DNA from: Metellina segmentata
Lineage: Eukaryota; Arthropoda; Arachnida; Araneae; Tetragnathidae
Direction: 5' to 3'
Assembly (NCBI GenBank): GCA_947359465.1
Contig: OX375872.1
Coordinates: 17,282,018-17,346,017, forward strand
Length of the DNA stretch: 64,000 nucleotides
Below, one piece after another: positions 42,010 to 55,559 of this stretch (its first letter is position 1; each line of letters begins with the position of its first letter). The notes under the pieces were generated by a model. The model was given only the letters and a program-made list of their open reading frames with translations, did no database searches and was not told the DNA's origin. The position numbers and the translations under genes were made by a program.

Positions 42010-42780
42010 GAGATGCGATATAATGCTCTGTTGACGAATCTATGAAGCAAGTACGCTACCTCCAAACAGAACATTTTCTACTTTCCTCAAGAAAAAGTGA
42101 TCCAAAGTAGAATTAATTCCATGTATACAGCTGAAAGGGTAAACCGTAAGCTTTCTACTATCGGTTCGTAATCGGATTAGGAAAAAGGACATCGGAAGAG
42201 TGGTACAAAGAAGTAAAAATCCCGGAGACGAGTAATTGATCTCGTGGTGAAAGGTTGCGATGTTATAGATGGTTGCAAACAAAGAAAACTGCTCGACAAA
42301 GAAAATACCACATTCTGAGGAAGAAAAGGAAATGTAACGGAACCTAACAAACAGGTAAACTGAAGGAAATGGTTTCTTTTCCATGGTCCTGGAAGCATTA
42401 ATTTGACCCAAGGCAGTAGTTTTAATGACCGCGCACACCACGACTTGGCATTGAGTGGTGAGATTTTCCGAGTTTATTGTGGTACTTCTGACCATAAATC
42501 TTTGACCAGTGTCAATATTGTCTAGGTGTCGTGAGGATGTTCTGTCGAGTCTGATGTTTCCTTTTTTTAGAGGATATTGCTGATCGTAGTGCGGCGTGGA
42601 AATGTTTATGTAGTGAGGAATTGATCAAAACATATATATTAAAAACAATGGATTAGGTTATATTGAAATATATGCATGAATAAAAAAGTTTTCAACGAAT
42701 ATACGTAGACACATATTAATAAGATCGGTTACAAGGGCGTGGATCTACTGAAGATATTGCACTTTTAGCATAACGAGACA
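42010..42780. other. Intron, no gene supported
   Basis: A 151-codon minus-strand open stretch (42495-42040) has no recognisable motif. I regard it as chance. Confidence 0.35.
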
Positions 42781-43095
42781 AGGGTTGTTGTTGAAGACAT
42801 TAATAGAATCTCAATGCAAATATGAAGGCATTTAGCATGATACTAACGGTTGTTGATGGAGATATGATACTATGGATCATTAATGCAAATATGAAGTGAT
42901 GTATTTAGTAAGAAGTTAAGGGCTGTTGATTAAAAGTCATGCTATTAGTACGTAAAATATTAATGCAAATTTGAGGTGATGGATTTAAAATGCCGTCATA
43001 GGTTGTCGAAGATGATATTAATAGAATCTTATTGAAAATTTGAAAAGATGTATTTAGCATGACACCAAGGTTTTTTGATGAAGACATGACATTTT
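42780..43095 (+). repeat. ~75-bp tandem repeat, four units
   Basis: Each unit holds TTAATGCAAATATGAAG(T)GATGTATTTAG-like sequence followed by a GGTTGTTGATGAAGA(CA)T block. Diverged. Confidence 0.75.
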
Positions 43096-43136
43096 ACTAG
43101 GGTAATCTGCTATAGCAGTGCGATACAGGGCTGTAG

Positions 43137-43250
43137 AAAAGTATAGATAGCTATAGATAAGTGTAGATAGCTATGGATAAGAGTAGATAGCCATAGATAA
43201 GTGTAGATAGGTATAGATAAGTGTAGATAACTATAGATAAGTATGATAAC
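43137..43250 (+). repeat. ~20-bp minisatellite, five to six units
   Basis: The unit is GTGTAGATAGCTATAGATAA, nearly perfect across the array. Confidence 0.88.
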
Positions 43251-43437
43251 CTTTTGACTGCCATCTATTGATGAAAAATCGTTGTAAATTGACTTAATAG
43301 AATTTACATCTTGATGAAGTGGCGTACTCTCTAAATTTTGCTATCACCAGCCAAGACACTGTCAATGGCTTATAACTGAGTAAACTGTGTGAATTTGGGC
43401 TTCAAATTTGAAATACATGTTTTTAACTCTAAACATG

Positions 43438-43748
43438 TTAACCCTCCTGGTAGTTGTCTCAACGAGGTTAACTCGTCATTAGCAAGACTGACAAAATCTT
43501 GATGGACGAGATAGTTCGTCATTCGAAAAAAAAAACGGGTCAGATCTTGAGGAGGAGACATCTCGTCATTAAAAAAACTGACGAGATCTTGATGTACCAG
43601 ATATGTCATTAGAAAAAACTGACCAGATCTTGATCGCGTCATAATAAAAGAAATCGGCAATATCTTGATGACGAGATATCTCGCCTTTATCAAAATTTGT
43701 AAAATCTTCATGGACGAGATATCTCTTCGAAACCAGTTGGAGGTTTAA
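43438..43748 (+). mobile_element. TTAA/CCCTCC palindromic MITE, longest copy
   Basis: Flanked by TTAA at both ends (43438-43441, 43745-43748). The left end is CCCTCCTGGTAGTTGTCTC, the right CGAAACCAGTTGGAGG(T). Inside are about six units of a GACGAGATATCTCGTC-like palindrome plus CATTAGCAAAACTGACCAGA and TCTTGATG spacers, some with the palindrome half-deleted. It lies 120 bp from exon 43868-43937. Confidence 0.8.
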
Positions 43749-43867
43749 GACATTAAAGAACAAAGATACGTAAGAAACGTATAACCAATTTCCTCACCGA
43801 AATAAGAAACCCAATAGTGTCAAATTAAAATTTCTCAGCTATTGTTCAAAAAATACAGAAATGTTAC

Positions 43868-43937
43868 CTCCTTGAGGAAAAAATTGGGCAAATATGTCTT
43901 TAAAAGTTTCTTCTGTAACAACTCCGGTTGGACATTC
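43868..43937 (-). CDS. KChIP exon with degenerate EF-hand 1
   Basis: Minus-strand 70-nt exon: acceptor ATCATTTCAG, donor GGAG|GTAACA. It encodes ECPTGVVTEETFKDIFAQFF then PQG, plus the first base of the next Asp codon. The Cys-Pro turn in loop 1 is the hallmark of the neuronal calcium sensor superfamily and disables metal binding there. This exon sits alone between introns of 15.1 and 32.8 kb. Confidence 0.95.
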
Positions 43938-44186
43938 CTGAAATGATAACAATTCAACATTATATTTGGTACATACCATTATATGAACAAGCACTGAATT
44001 AAAATATTACAAAATGCGAAATTCAGTTGTCACATTATAGGTACGGGTATAGGTCAATTTGATTATTTTGTAACGGGCATTTGTATGTAATTCAAGTGAA
44101 TAAAATAATCTAAAATAAAAAACAATAATAATAATATATATATGAACAATAATAGGGAACCAAGTGTGTCTAGTCTTGCAATGTAA

Positions 44187-44282
44187 GGTATCTGACTGCT
44201 GTTTTTACAAGTTGTTTTACTTTAGAAAGAAATAGAATAATTTGAACACTTGAAAAAAGTGTTCCGAATAAAGTCAGGTACC
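44187..44282. mobile_element. Very short relative of the TTAA transposon
   Basis: GTAA-GGTATCTGACTGC at the left and, complemented, TTGA-GGTACCTGACTTTA at the right bound only 96 bp. The termini follow the GGTA(T/C)CTG(C/A)CT pattern of the element at 23067-25787, and the TTAA targets are each mutated by one base. Confidence 0.55.
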
Positions 44283-44351
44283 TCAAGTTCACTTTTTGTA
44301 TTAGAAGTTTCTAAATACGGATTTTAATACTCACTGTGCACCATGCAACTC

Positions 44352-44595
44352 TTATACCTCATGGTGGTTGTCTCGACGAGCTATCTAGTCCACAAAACTG
44401 ACTATATCTTGAACGAGATATTTTGTCATTAGAAAAATACTGACCAGATCTTGATGAACGAGATATTTCGCCATCAGAAAAATCTCACCAGATATTGAAC
44501 AACGAGATATTTCGTCATTAGGAAAGAACTGATCAGATATTTATCTCGACAACATCATGATGACGAGATATCTCGTCATTAGAGAAATTAATTAA
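44352..44595 (+). mobile_element. TTAA/CCCTCC palindromic MITE
   Basis: The left end TTATACCTCATGGTGGTTGT is decayed. About five units with CATTAGAAAAATCTGACCAGA-type spacers follow, and an exact GACGAGATATCTCGTC near 44562. The right end is lost or merges with TTAA at about 44590. Confidence 0.68.
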
Positions 44596-44619
44596 ATTTT
44601 GCGGTAATTTAGCTATTAA

Positions 44620-46366
44620 TTGTGTTGTGGGGTAAAAGCAACACTACAATACTCATAAATCTCGCGAAGCTAAGAGAGTAAAAAATTGCAATGATTTCAA
44701 ACTTTTTTTTGTCTGAAGAATGAGAAAGTCCATTGCTGCAAATTATACTTAAAATAGCTTCGCTAAGGGATGTTTGCTCATGAATTCTGTACCTAGGTAG
44801 AAAAAAGGGCCACTGTCCATTTCACAAGTTTGGGGTCACAGCTTGATTTTAATTATTTTTACTATTTGTAATACAGCTTACAAAAAGTGCCTTCTAATGG
44901 TTTGATGCTTTCATAATGTATTGACAGGAGAACATTGGCACTATTTTATAACTTTCTTTACCTTGAAGAACATAATACAAATTTTTCGAATTTAGATAGT
45001 GACACTTTTACCATTAAAATGTACTCATGCACCATCAGATTTTTTTTTAAATTTTGACTTTAAAATCCATTTTGACTTTAAAATCCATTTTTTACAATGG
45101 GTCATTGGTTTATGCTTAAAATAATTTCAGTGGTAAATATGGACAAGACTAGTCATTAATTACCTAATTCATTTATATAATTAGATAACTGTATGTTTTT
45201 AAACAGGGATATCTAAAATTCTATGTGTTCAGAAAGAACAATTCCTGCTGGAAAATACTCCTAATATTCTTCTTGATTTGATCTTCAATTAAACTGTTAG
45301 AGGGAATGGGTTTGTTATTATAATTTTTTTCATCAAGGAAGAATAAAAAATAAAGATTTTTTTTCTGGAATTTTGGTATTTTAAAATCAACTAAAAAATT
45401 AATTTAACTGCTAACTCTGAAGGTCGAAACATACCCTGTATTATACAGATTATAAGAATACCAAAACAATTAGAATAGATAAATTCATTGTTGATTTACC
45501 ACCTTTTGAACAGAGCATCCTATTGGAAAATCAGTTCTTCAGAAATTGAGTTTAAAGTTTTGGAAACGTCTTTATACGTTTACAAAAATGAAAATCTATG
45601 TGTGGTAACTAGAATAATATTCCGAATATTTACAAGATCTTGGTTTAAAAGCTAAAGAGTTGGAAAATATTAGAAAACAATAAAAACTAATTCGATATAC
45701 TGGATTATTGTTGGAATTTCTAGTGTATACAAACACCTCAAGGTACATAATTAACCTTTGATTTTCTGATCCCAATAGAACGTATATTCAGTTAAATTAT
45801 TTATCCTCTGATGTCGAAATGAAGCGTGAAGAAATCAAGCAAATCACATGATCGAAAGTTCCCGGATGTGCAGCGGTACCAGAGTCATTTGACCGATGTC
45901 ACATTCCGGAAGTTCCCATCGAGTAACCAATATGTAAAAAAAAGGTTAAAATTACTAAACAGTTTCATTTAAAAGCTATTTTACAATAAAATGGAGCGAT
46001 TCGACAAAAACACCCTCTGGACAGCTCCCTAGATCTCGAAATAGATTCACTCACGCAAAAACATGCTTACAAAAGATTTTCAAAGTCGGCGGAAAGTATT
46101 CTGCTCCGTTCAGATTAGCCAGTTCAAGTACAATTGGATGAAGTAATTGAGGCAATGCCACATGCCGCCGCTCTATCTCTTACAAAAGGAATCAGGACAA
46201 TAAAGGGAGTATTTAAAAGAAGGATGGATGGAAATGGTGTTTGAAAGGCTTAGCGGAGCATGTATTTGAAAACCTGTCACTAATTGTCACCATATATTCC
46301 GGTGTTGAATGAATTCCATTCCTAAGACTAGGACCCTCTGAGTGTTCATTTTACCCCACAATACAC
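44620..46366. mobile_element. Candidate TTAA element with TTGTGGGG termini
   Basis: TTAA-TTGTGTTGTGGGGTAA (TTAA 44616-44619) at the left and, complemented, TTAA-GTGTATTGTGGGGTAA (TTAA 46367-46370) at the right; further similarity (GAACACT/CAACACT) lies inside. The 1.75-kb interior shows no coding sequence I can name. Isolated copies of the same end occur near 22852-22900 and 57585. Confidence 0.55.
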
Positions 46367-46499
46367 TTAAGGGCTAATTAACCACATATTTCTACAGAAT
46401 AAATGTATTTTTTTTAACCGTTAAAAGATTGGGGTTTTATGGCGCAAGGTCCAAACACGGATAAGCTGCACGCTGCGAGAGAGAGAGAGAGAGAGAGAG

Positions 46500-46615
46500 A
46501 GGAAAGATTCTATTGGTTCTTTTCTTAGAACAGAATTCCTAGGAAACATTCTGTTGCTACTTTTTCTTGAAAAAAAAATATTTTGAAACGATTCTATTGG
46601 CTTATACTGTAAAAT
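46500..46615 (+). repeat. 41-bp minisatellite family, block 3
   Basis: GGAAAGATTCTATTGGTTCT, GGAAACATTCTGTTGCTACT and GAAACGATTCTATTGGCTTA follow a (GA)n run (46473-46501). Same family as the arrays near 5.3-7.2 kb. Confidence 0.7.
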
Positions 46616-46619
46616 GGAA

Positions 46620-47314
46620 TTCTTTGGAAAGATAAGTTACGAAGTTCACCAACAGATGGTGCTGCAGATCTGTGAGAGCTGCAGGGAAAGCATTCTGGTC
46701 ATGGTTTGGGCTGCCATTTCCTCCAAAAAGACTTCATTGCTGGGTATTCTGCATAAATGTGTGGCGATTCAAAATGCTTTGGAGGACCGTATGAACACCT
46801 CGTGGTTCATGCAAGACAGTGCCCGGTCACATCGAACGGCTGAAGTGTTCTATTTCCTTCGCGAACATTTCGACGATCGTGTCATTGCCCTTGAATACGG
46901 CATGCATATAGTAAGTGGCATGGATTGGCCTCCCTATTCACCAGATTTTAAGCTGTGACTTTTCTAAACGGGTACCTGAAAGACCAGATGTATCGTCAAA
47001 CTCCATAAACGATTGTGGAACTGGAACACTACATCTCTGCTGCATGTGAGACCATTCCGGTTGAAATGTTTGCACGGGTGTCTGCGAATTTAGGTCTCAG
47101 ACTGCGTCATATTGTTACTGCAAATGGTGGTTATTTTGAAAACATCGTTTTGAAGTTTTTGCAACAGTCATTGCAACATGTTCATACCTTTTTTTTAGTT
47201 TTCCTATTCAGCATCGTCATATGTTGGTGAATGCAGCAAACGGTACATTTCTATCGCCTTCCGTTTTTTGAAAATTCATTTTTCAAATGTGTCAGTTATT
47301 TTTGGGACACCCTG
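46620..47314 (+). pseudogene. Mariner/Tc1-type transposase, C-terminal relic
   Basis: VMVWAAISSKKTSLLGILHK, FMQDSARSHRTAEVFYFLRE and DWPPYSPDF are the second and third acidic motifs, then a frameshift. 47015-47230 continues ELEHYISAACETIPVEMFAR and LRHIVTANGGYFEN. The right terminus is TTTTTGGGACACCCTG at 47314. The left end and N-terminus are missing. The sequence class (VIALxY...SGMDWPPYSPDL) is common in arthropods. Confidence 0.85.
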
Positions 47315-47787
47315 CACTAATACTATTACTAAATGGTTAAAATTAGTAATTTATGCAGAATTCTTTCTGTCACCAACTATTATTTCATTATTTTTAGTCA
47401 TAGATGTGCTGAAATGCGTTTTTTGATAGGATGGTTCTTATTTTGTTATCATTTGTTTGTATTAATGCGATTACCAAACGTCAAAACTAGTATCTTTCAC
47501 AGCAATATATATTGCCACAAACGGTTAATCCATTGGTTTGGGTCCTTGAAGAGCTGGGATGTGGTGTTTAGAAAATATTACATGATTTTAAATAATTATT
47601 TTGTATTAATGTTATTACCAAAGGTCATAATTAATAACTTTTGAAGCTTTTTCTAACTGTCACCATTTGTTATTTAATGACTTTCTTATGAAGTGCGGAA
47701 AAGGACTTCTATAATATTGGGCTGGCAAATAAATCTGTTCTGTTCTGTTTTTTTTTTTAACAATTTCTCCAACACAGAAAATACTTA

Positions 47788-48667
47788 CTAATCAATTTTG
47801 TATTTTCCGTTCTCTTTCATGACTTCTTGCCATCTTTCTACCAGCTTCTTAATGTCACTTCATTAAACGCATGAGGTTTACTGGCGATAAAATGATTCAT
47901 ATGCTTTTTTACAGCCCCATCGTTAGCTAACTTTATACCGTTCAAAGAATTCCGTACCGATCGGAATAGGTGATAATCCGTGGACGCAGGATCCAGAGAA
48001 TAGGCAGGGTGAGGCAAAACGTCCCAGCCAAGTCTTTACAATTCCTACTGTGTCCTTAATGAAGTATGGGGTTTGGCATTATCATGGTGAAAGACGACTC
48101 CTTTCTGATTTATCAATTCTGAACTTTTTGAACGTATGGCTTGATACAATTTTCTTTACTGGGAGCAGTATACGTCTGAGTTGATTGTCTTGCCTTATGG
48201 CAAGTGCTCATAGTAAATGATACCCTTATAACCCCACCACACTGAGAGCATAATTTTCCTCTGGTGCAATCCCGTCATCGAGGTTGATTGTGGTGGATCG
48301 CTACTCTTTCCCCGTGATCTTTTATGAACGACATCATCAAAGACTTTTTCCTGGCGTTTTAGGAGCGTGTCGTATATGGAAATGCGAGCAGTTAAGTTGT
48401 GTTCGGTCAACTTATGTGGCAACTAAATATGGAGAGAGAAAGGGGTCCCAAACGGTTCTCTGCACAAGTGTGGGGTATATTGAGTTCTGTATCAATCTCC
48501 CGTACACTTTTGGAAGGATTTTTACCGACGGTAGCTTTTATTACGGCTGAGACTATCTCCCTAGGACGACCGAAGCGAAGTACGTCGCTGAGTTCAAAAT
48601 CACCTGAACGAAACTTGGGGAACAACTTTTGACACATATGTTCTGTTAAGGCATTGTTCCCATACAC
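47788..48667 (-). pseudogene. Mariner transposase, frameshifted
   Basis: The N-terminal part GNNALTEHMCQKLFPKFRSG, ELSDVLRFGRP (48667-48407) is followed by MPHKLTEHNLTARISIYDTL, GLHQRKIMLSVWWGYKGIIY (48422-48195). Next, in other frames, come FHHDNAKPHTSLRT, GWDVLPHPAYSLDP and an end ENGKYKID-stop at 47788. This matches a classical mariner. The segment with the first catalytic Asp (TGDE) is deleted between KVFDDV and HKRSRGK, so it is dead. Confidence 0.88.
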
Positions 48668-49637
48668 ATTTTAAATCTTTTTATGCACTTCTGCAGCTTT
48701 TTACCTTTTTTAAAAAATAAAATAGTAAAGTGTGTGCAAATGGACGTTTCTTTCTTCCATGTTTACAAGCAAACAGCTCGCACAATAATTTAAGTTACCC
48801 GGCGTGCATTTGCAAATTACATGCTATTGACGTCACCTGTCACGCGAGCTAGTTAGTTGCGCATGCGTTGTGCAATAAAGATTGTGGATAGAAGATATTC
48901 TGCTCCACAGAAAAAAAACACCGAACGAAGTTATTTGCCTACCCAATAGAATGGAGCATCTTACCAAAACGATTCAAGACCGCATAAAATTAGGCCTGGC
49001 GTTTTAGGAGCGTGTCGTATATGGAAATGCGAGCAGTTAAGTTGTGTTCGGTCAACTTATGTGGCAACTAAATATGGAGAGAGAAAGGGGTCCCAAACGG
49101 TTCTCTGCACAAGTGTGGGGTATATTGAGTTCTGTATCAATCTCCCGTACACTTTTGGAAGGATTTTTACCGACGGTAGCTTTTATTACGGCTGAGACTA
49201 TCTCCCTAGGACGACCGAAGCGAAGTACGTCGCTGAGTTCAAAATCACCTGAACGAAACTTGGGGAACAACTTTTGACACATATGTTCTGTTAAGGCATT
49301 GTTCCCATACACATTTTAAATCTTTTTATGCACTTCTGCAGCTTTTTACCTTTTTTAAAAAATAAAATAGTAAAGTGTGTGCAAATGGACGTTTCTTTCT
49401 TCCATGTTTACAAGCAAACAGCTCGCACAATAATTTAAGTTACCCGGCGTGCATTTGCAAATTACATGCTATTGACGTCACCTGTCACGCGAGCTAGTTA
49501 GTTGCGCATGCGTTGTGCAATAAAGATTGTGGATAGAAGATATTCTGCTCCACAGAAAAAAAAACACCGAACGAAGTTATTTGCCTACCCAATAGAATGG
49601 AGCATCTTACCAAAACGATTCAAGACCGCATAAAATT
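48350..49637. repeat. 0.64-kb near-identical tandem duplication
   Basis: 48350-48991 and 48995-49637 are the same sequence, separated by AGG. I saw only one indel (an extra A in an A-run of copy 2). The unit holds the mariner N-terminal coding region (48667-48407, again 49312-49052) and its upstream flank. Either a very recent duplication or an assembly artefact. Confidence 0.92.
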
Positions 49638-49639
49638 TC

Positions 49640-50440
49640 CAATATTCAACAGATTAATTTCGTTAAGCTTAGTTATATTTGCTTAAAATTTGACCAAAGA
49701 CAAAAGTAGGACAAAATAAAACAAAAGCCGTTAATGTTGAAAGGGGTTCTTGAATTAAAAATTTATTGCAATCCGAATTTAAACACTTATTAGTTGTTAT
49801 GAATTATCCATAAGAGAAATAACAATGCCAGCACATACTTCTGTAACAACTGCCAAATGGTACTGAACTAGACCCTTGAGCGTGCCCCCCCCCCTAACGG
49901 GAACTAAAACATTCAAAATTTCTCTCTGGTAATACAGTTAAGAAGATTTTATTCATAAAAGTAGTTGCAAGCTCTTTCTATCACATCGCATCTTAGGGGA
50001 ATGTTTCGAGCCATTTGGCAAATGGAATCACATTACTGATATCTCACATTTACTATACACATCCTCGGCGCCAAGCCAAAAACACGAAACTGCAAAATCG
50101 TTGTTTCGAGAAAAGCACGTATAAAGGGTTCCGCGTTTTGAGAGGCATTTTCTGTAAAGCTCAATATAGGTGACGGTAGGTTTCTGCGGCGAAACGGTGT
50201 TTCATGAGTTGGCTTTTTGGTCGAATACGATTTCAGCACGTCACAAATTAAAATCCTAAAGAATAAATTTCCAATTGATGCATAATGGCTGGTCAACACC
50301 AATTGAATTGAACGCCAACTGTTACCAAAAGGTCGCTAAATTACATTTTCAGGTAATCCCTATATGTATTATGTGAGAGCATTTGCACAGCAGAAGTAAA
50401 ATGTTTCAGACCACCTGGTTAATTTACACTGAGAGGAAAA
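49640..50440. other. Intron, nothing recognised
   Basis: Presumably contains the decayed left part of the ZBED5-like element that follows, but no terminus could be identified. A C-tract of nine or more bases lies near 49888. Confidence 0.35.
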
Positions 50441-50454
50441 CTGATTTTTTCAAA

Positions 50455-52390
<1,936 letters not shown>

Positions 52391-52394
52391 CTCT

Positions 52395-53825
52395 AGAGAA
52401 TGCCTGTAGAAATCTAAAAAGAATTTTATATAAGCTCAGTTCTTTTGTTTCAGGACTTTGCTTTTCTGTGGAACTTCTCTACAGAATCCTATACAAATAC
52501 ATTTGTATAGAATTAGAGCTCGTTTACTCAATAGAAATCCCTATAAGATTTCAATGGAATTTTTTTCTACAGGAACAAAATATATATTTCGTTTTTATAG
52601 AAAATTCTTCTATCGAAATTCTTTAGTGTTCTATATTCTTCACAGAACTTTTAAGGTGGAAAATATTGTGTTAAAAATTCATTCTTTTATAAAATTGAGT
52701 AAAAAGTGTAAAAAGTATCAAAATTCACCATGTTTCACCAAAACGTCATGTTTTAAGAATAAACATTTTTTTTCCCAGTTGGTAAATTGAATTATCTTCT
52801 AATAATAATCTAATAAAGTGAATTGATTCGAGATTGACAATCATTACTATATTCTTATATTTTAAGGTAATTGTGGACTTAAACGACAGTCAACCCTGAA
52901 AAAAAAATACAAAATGCAAACATATTTCTATCTACATCCTGCTTAACTTTTTACTTGCATTTTTCTTGATAAAAATAGTTCAAATCCTTCGTTATAATCT
53001 TTTAGAATATGTCTCAAAATTCCAAAATAATTTAATTGATGCATTCCGAGATGTTTGGCGGAGAGTAACGCATTGCGAGAAACATTTCAAAAAATCTAAC
53101 ACTCCACGTGAAATATAGATGTCAATGCTTTAAATATTTTTATTTCTTCAGTTCTAATGGCCATAGAAATAAAATCCTAAGTAATTTTTGGATCTAAAGA
53201 GTTGTAGTACAATAATGTGCAAAATTTGAAAAAATGTGAAATTTGAGAAAAAATGGCGTGCACCTTAAACAAAGAAAAAAAAAGGAACATTAATGATGAA
53301 GGTTACAAGAGCGGATGAAAACTCTCAGAACTTGAAAAATACAACAACATTTTTCCACCGCGGAGACTTGAAAAGGAACAATTAGGAATCGAAGTATTTG
53401 GACTGTAGCATGAATAAGTGCTAAGAGAAATACATTCTATTTATTAGATATTTCTAACAGCTGTTTCTTTGCTCTAGGAATGGTTATCCAGAAAACAACT
53501 TTTAACGTTAGTCGAAAAAGAAATATACACCGGAACTGTTTCCGGGTCTTGCAAAGCTAATCGCCTTTTCTCTCCGTTTTTAGTATTTGCTCAATTACCT
53601 CTGATCGTTAGTCGCCAAAGTAAACAACCGCAATGCTAACCGTGCCTTTTAAACCCAAATATATCAGCCGAAACTCCTAAAGCTTTTTTTTTTTTATGGT
53701 CTACACTGAAGAGAGCCGAAATTTTTTCCTAGACGTGTTGTGAAATAACTACTCCAAACGTGTCTCTCTCTTTGAAGAAATTCGTTCACTCAATTGAAGT
53801 ACCTACAAGTGTAAAGTTGTAATTT
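52395..53825. other. Intron, nothing recognised
   Basis: AT-rich. At 52440-52640 there is loose repetition of TAGAATTCTTCTATAGAAAT-like phrases. A 110-codon open stretch (52458-52790) has low-complexity composition and is not supported as a gene. Confidence 0.4.
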
Positions 53826-53829
53826 CTAT

Positions 53830-54075
53830 ACGAGGATTCACTTTCGTACTAAGGAAAGTTCTTAATTAAAATCAATAATTTTGGTACGAAGGGCCATTCC
53901 CTCACCTCCAAAAAAGGAAAGTTCAGATTGAAAATGAAGGTTTTTAGGTACGAGGGTCATTCACGTACTTCCTTTATAATAAGGAAATTTCAAGTTTAAA
54001 ATGAATATTTTTAGGTTCTAGTTTTTCTCTCTCTGAATCATCTCCTTGATTATAAGGAAAGATACAAAAGCGAAT
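53830..54075 (+). repeat. ~75-bp tandem repeat running into an assembly gap
   Basis: Units contain TTTTTAGGTACGAGGGTCATT, CTCACCTCC and AAGGAAAGTTC. The same unit reappears after the gap and hAT insert at about 55435-55500 (TTTTAGGTACAAGGGGGTTA). Confidence 0.72.
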
Positions 54076-54275
54076 NNNNNNNNNNNNNNNNNNNNNNNNN
54101 NNNNNNNNNNNNNNNNNNNNNNNNNNNNNNNNNNNNNNNNNNNNNNNNNNNNNNNNNNNNNNNNNNNNNNNNNNNNNNNNNNNNNNNNNNNNNNNNNNNN
54201 NNNNNNNNNNNNNNNNNNNNNNNNNNNNNNNNNNNNNNNNNNNNNNNNNNNNNNNNNNNNNNNNNNNNNNNNNNN
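54076..54275. other. Assembly gap, 200 N
   Basis: Exactly 200 undetermined bases, which looks like a placeholder size. The gap lies in a tandem repeat, a common cause of gaps. True length is unknown. Confidence 0.99.
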
Positions 54276-54327
54276 TTAATTCACCCAAAAAATTACATTT
54301 AAATAAATGTAGTAATATTATATACAT

Positions 54328-55364
54328 CATGGTTCCCACTCTTTGGTGGGAAAAAAATTAAAGTACTTTTCCAGAACTTTTTAAGGCCCATTTGAAGTCT
54401 TTCAAGGACAGTCGTAAAAAGGCAGAAATTCCCTCTGTAACCCCCCCATTTTAGTAGACAACTTTTCTGAAGAACCTCTTCATTACAATTCACATACTTA
54501 AAAATTTAAAACATATTTCTAGTCAATATTCAAGCATGTTATGGGAAAGAAAAAATTATTAAAAAGAAAAAGTAAAGTAGCTATTATATTTATGGTTCTA
54601 TATGTTTGAATTGACACAAAATCCCACTGACATTGAGCAAAGAGAATAAATGTTACCGCTAAAGCTTGAAAGCCGTCAATGTTCACATTACATAGCTGAT
54701 CTGCAGATTAACTGATTTGCTCCGTTAACGTGCGGAATCAAAAGTTTTCCTCATTTAACCTAGGTAATGTGCACATTAACGGCTTCCGCATAGTTAAAGT
54801 TCAAAAGTTTGTTTCTCACGTTTCATTTCCCTACACCTTCCCTCTCTCCCTCTACTTTGACTTTAGTTTCGCCTAACTTGATGATTAACTTGATTCTTTA
54901 GATATCGCAAAATAAATAAATAACATTATGTTAATTTAATTGTACAGAAACGTTGCTGTTGTTCCAGCAAAGATCTTATTTTCACTTTAACGAATGCTTA
55001 GTAGGGAATATGCATATTATCTAGCTAATTTGAGAAATGAAACAACGTTCGGCACTTTAACGAATCACCTTAGTTAATCTGCACATTAACTAGATAATCT
55101 GTACAATAACTGATTACTGCACTTTAGCGGTAACGTAAACACATGCCTTGATGAACAAGTGTATTTGGCGTATTCTTCGGAACCGGAATAAAACCACGTT
55201 TTATTAGCGCGTTGTAAACAGATTCATACAAGAAAACTCCGGATTAAAATTTTTCAAAATAAATTCAAATATTTTCAAGTACTTTGCACCAAATTTAAGT
55301 ACTTTCCGTGGCCCTTGAAAACGAAATTAAATTCAAGTACTTTTCAAGGCCCGGGGGAACCCTG
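54328..55364. mobile_element. Non-autonomous hAT element
   Basis: CATGGTTCCCAC at the left and, complemented, CAGGGTTCCCCCGGGCCTTG at the right; the subterminal regions share AAGTACTTTTC(A/C)A and AAGGCCC on both sides. The flanks repeat TATATACA, compatible with an 8-bp duplication. No coding sequence; a second small element is nested at 54652-55134. Confidence 0.72.
54652..55134. mobile_element. MITE with GTTACCGCTAAAG termini, nested
   Basis: GTTACCGCTAAAG and its exact complement bound 483 bp. The interior repeats TGCACATTAAC and GCAGATTAAC in both orientations, resembling the subterminal repeats of Tigger-type elements. No coding sequence. Confidence 0.68.
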
Positions 55365-55559
55365 TATATACATATATATAATGATGAATAAAAAATGTAT
55401 ATTAATTAAATTAATAATATAAATTACAATAAATAATTTTAGGTACAAGGGGGTTATTTCCTCACCTCTAAAAAAGTTCACTTTAGTAACACAATTTGAG
55501 AGCTGGAAATTAAAAGAAATTAAACAGAAAAAAGAAAAGAATCTTCAGGCTGAGTAATT

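Noticed and set aside
42040..42495. 151-codon open stretch on the minus strand
   Set aside because: No motif, no family resemblance and no splice or promoter context.
43438..44595. CRISPR-like arrays from regularly spaced GACGAGATATCTCGTC
   Set aside because: Spacers are themselves repeated and similar, the units sit inside TTAA-flanked elements, and the sequence is eukaryotic.
52458..52790. 110-codon open stretch on the plus strand
   Set aside because: Phe/Tyr/Lys-rich low-complexity translation expected by chance in AT-rich DNA.
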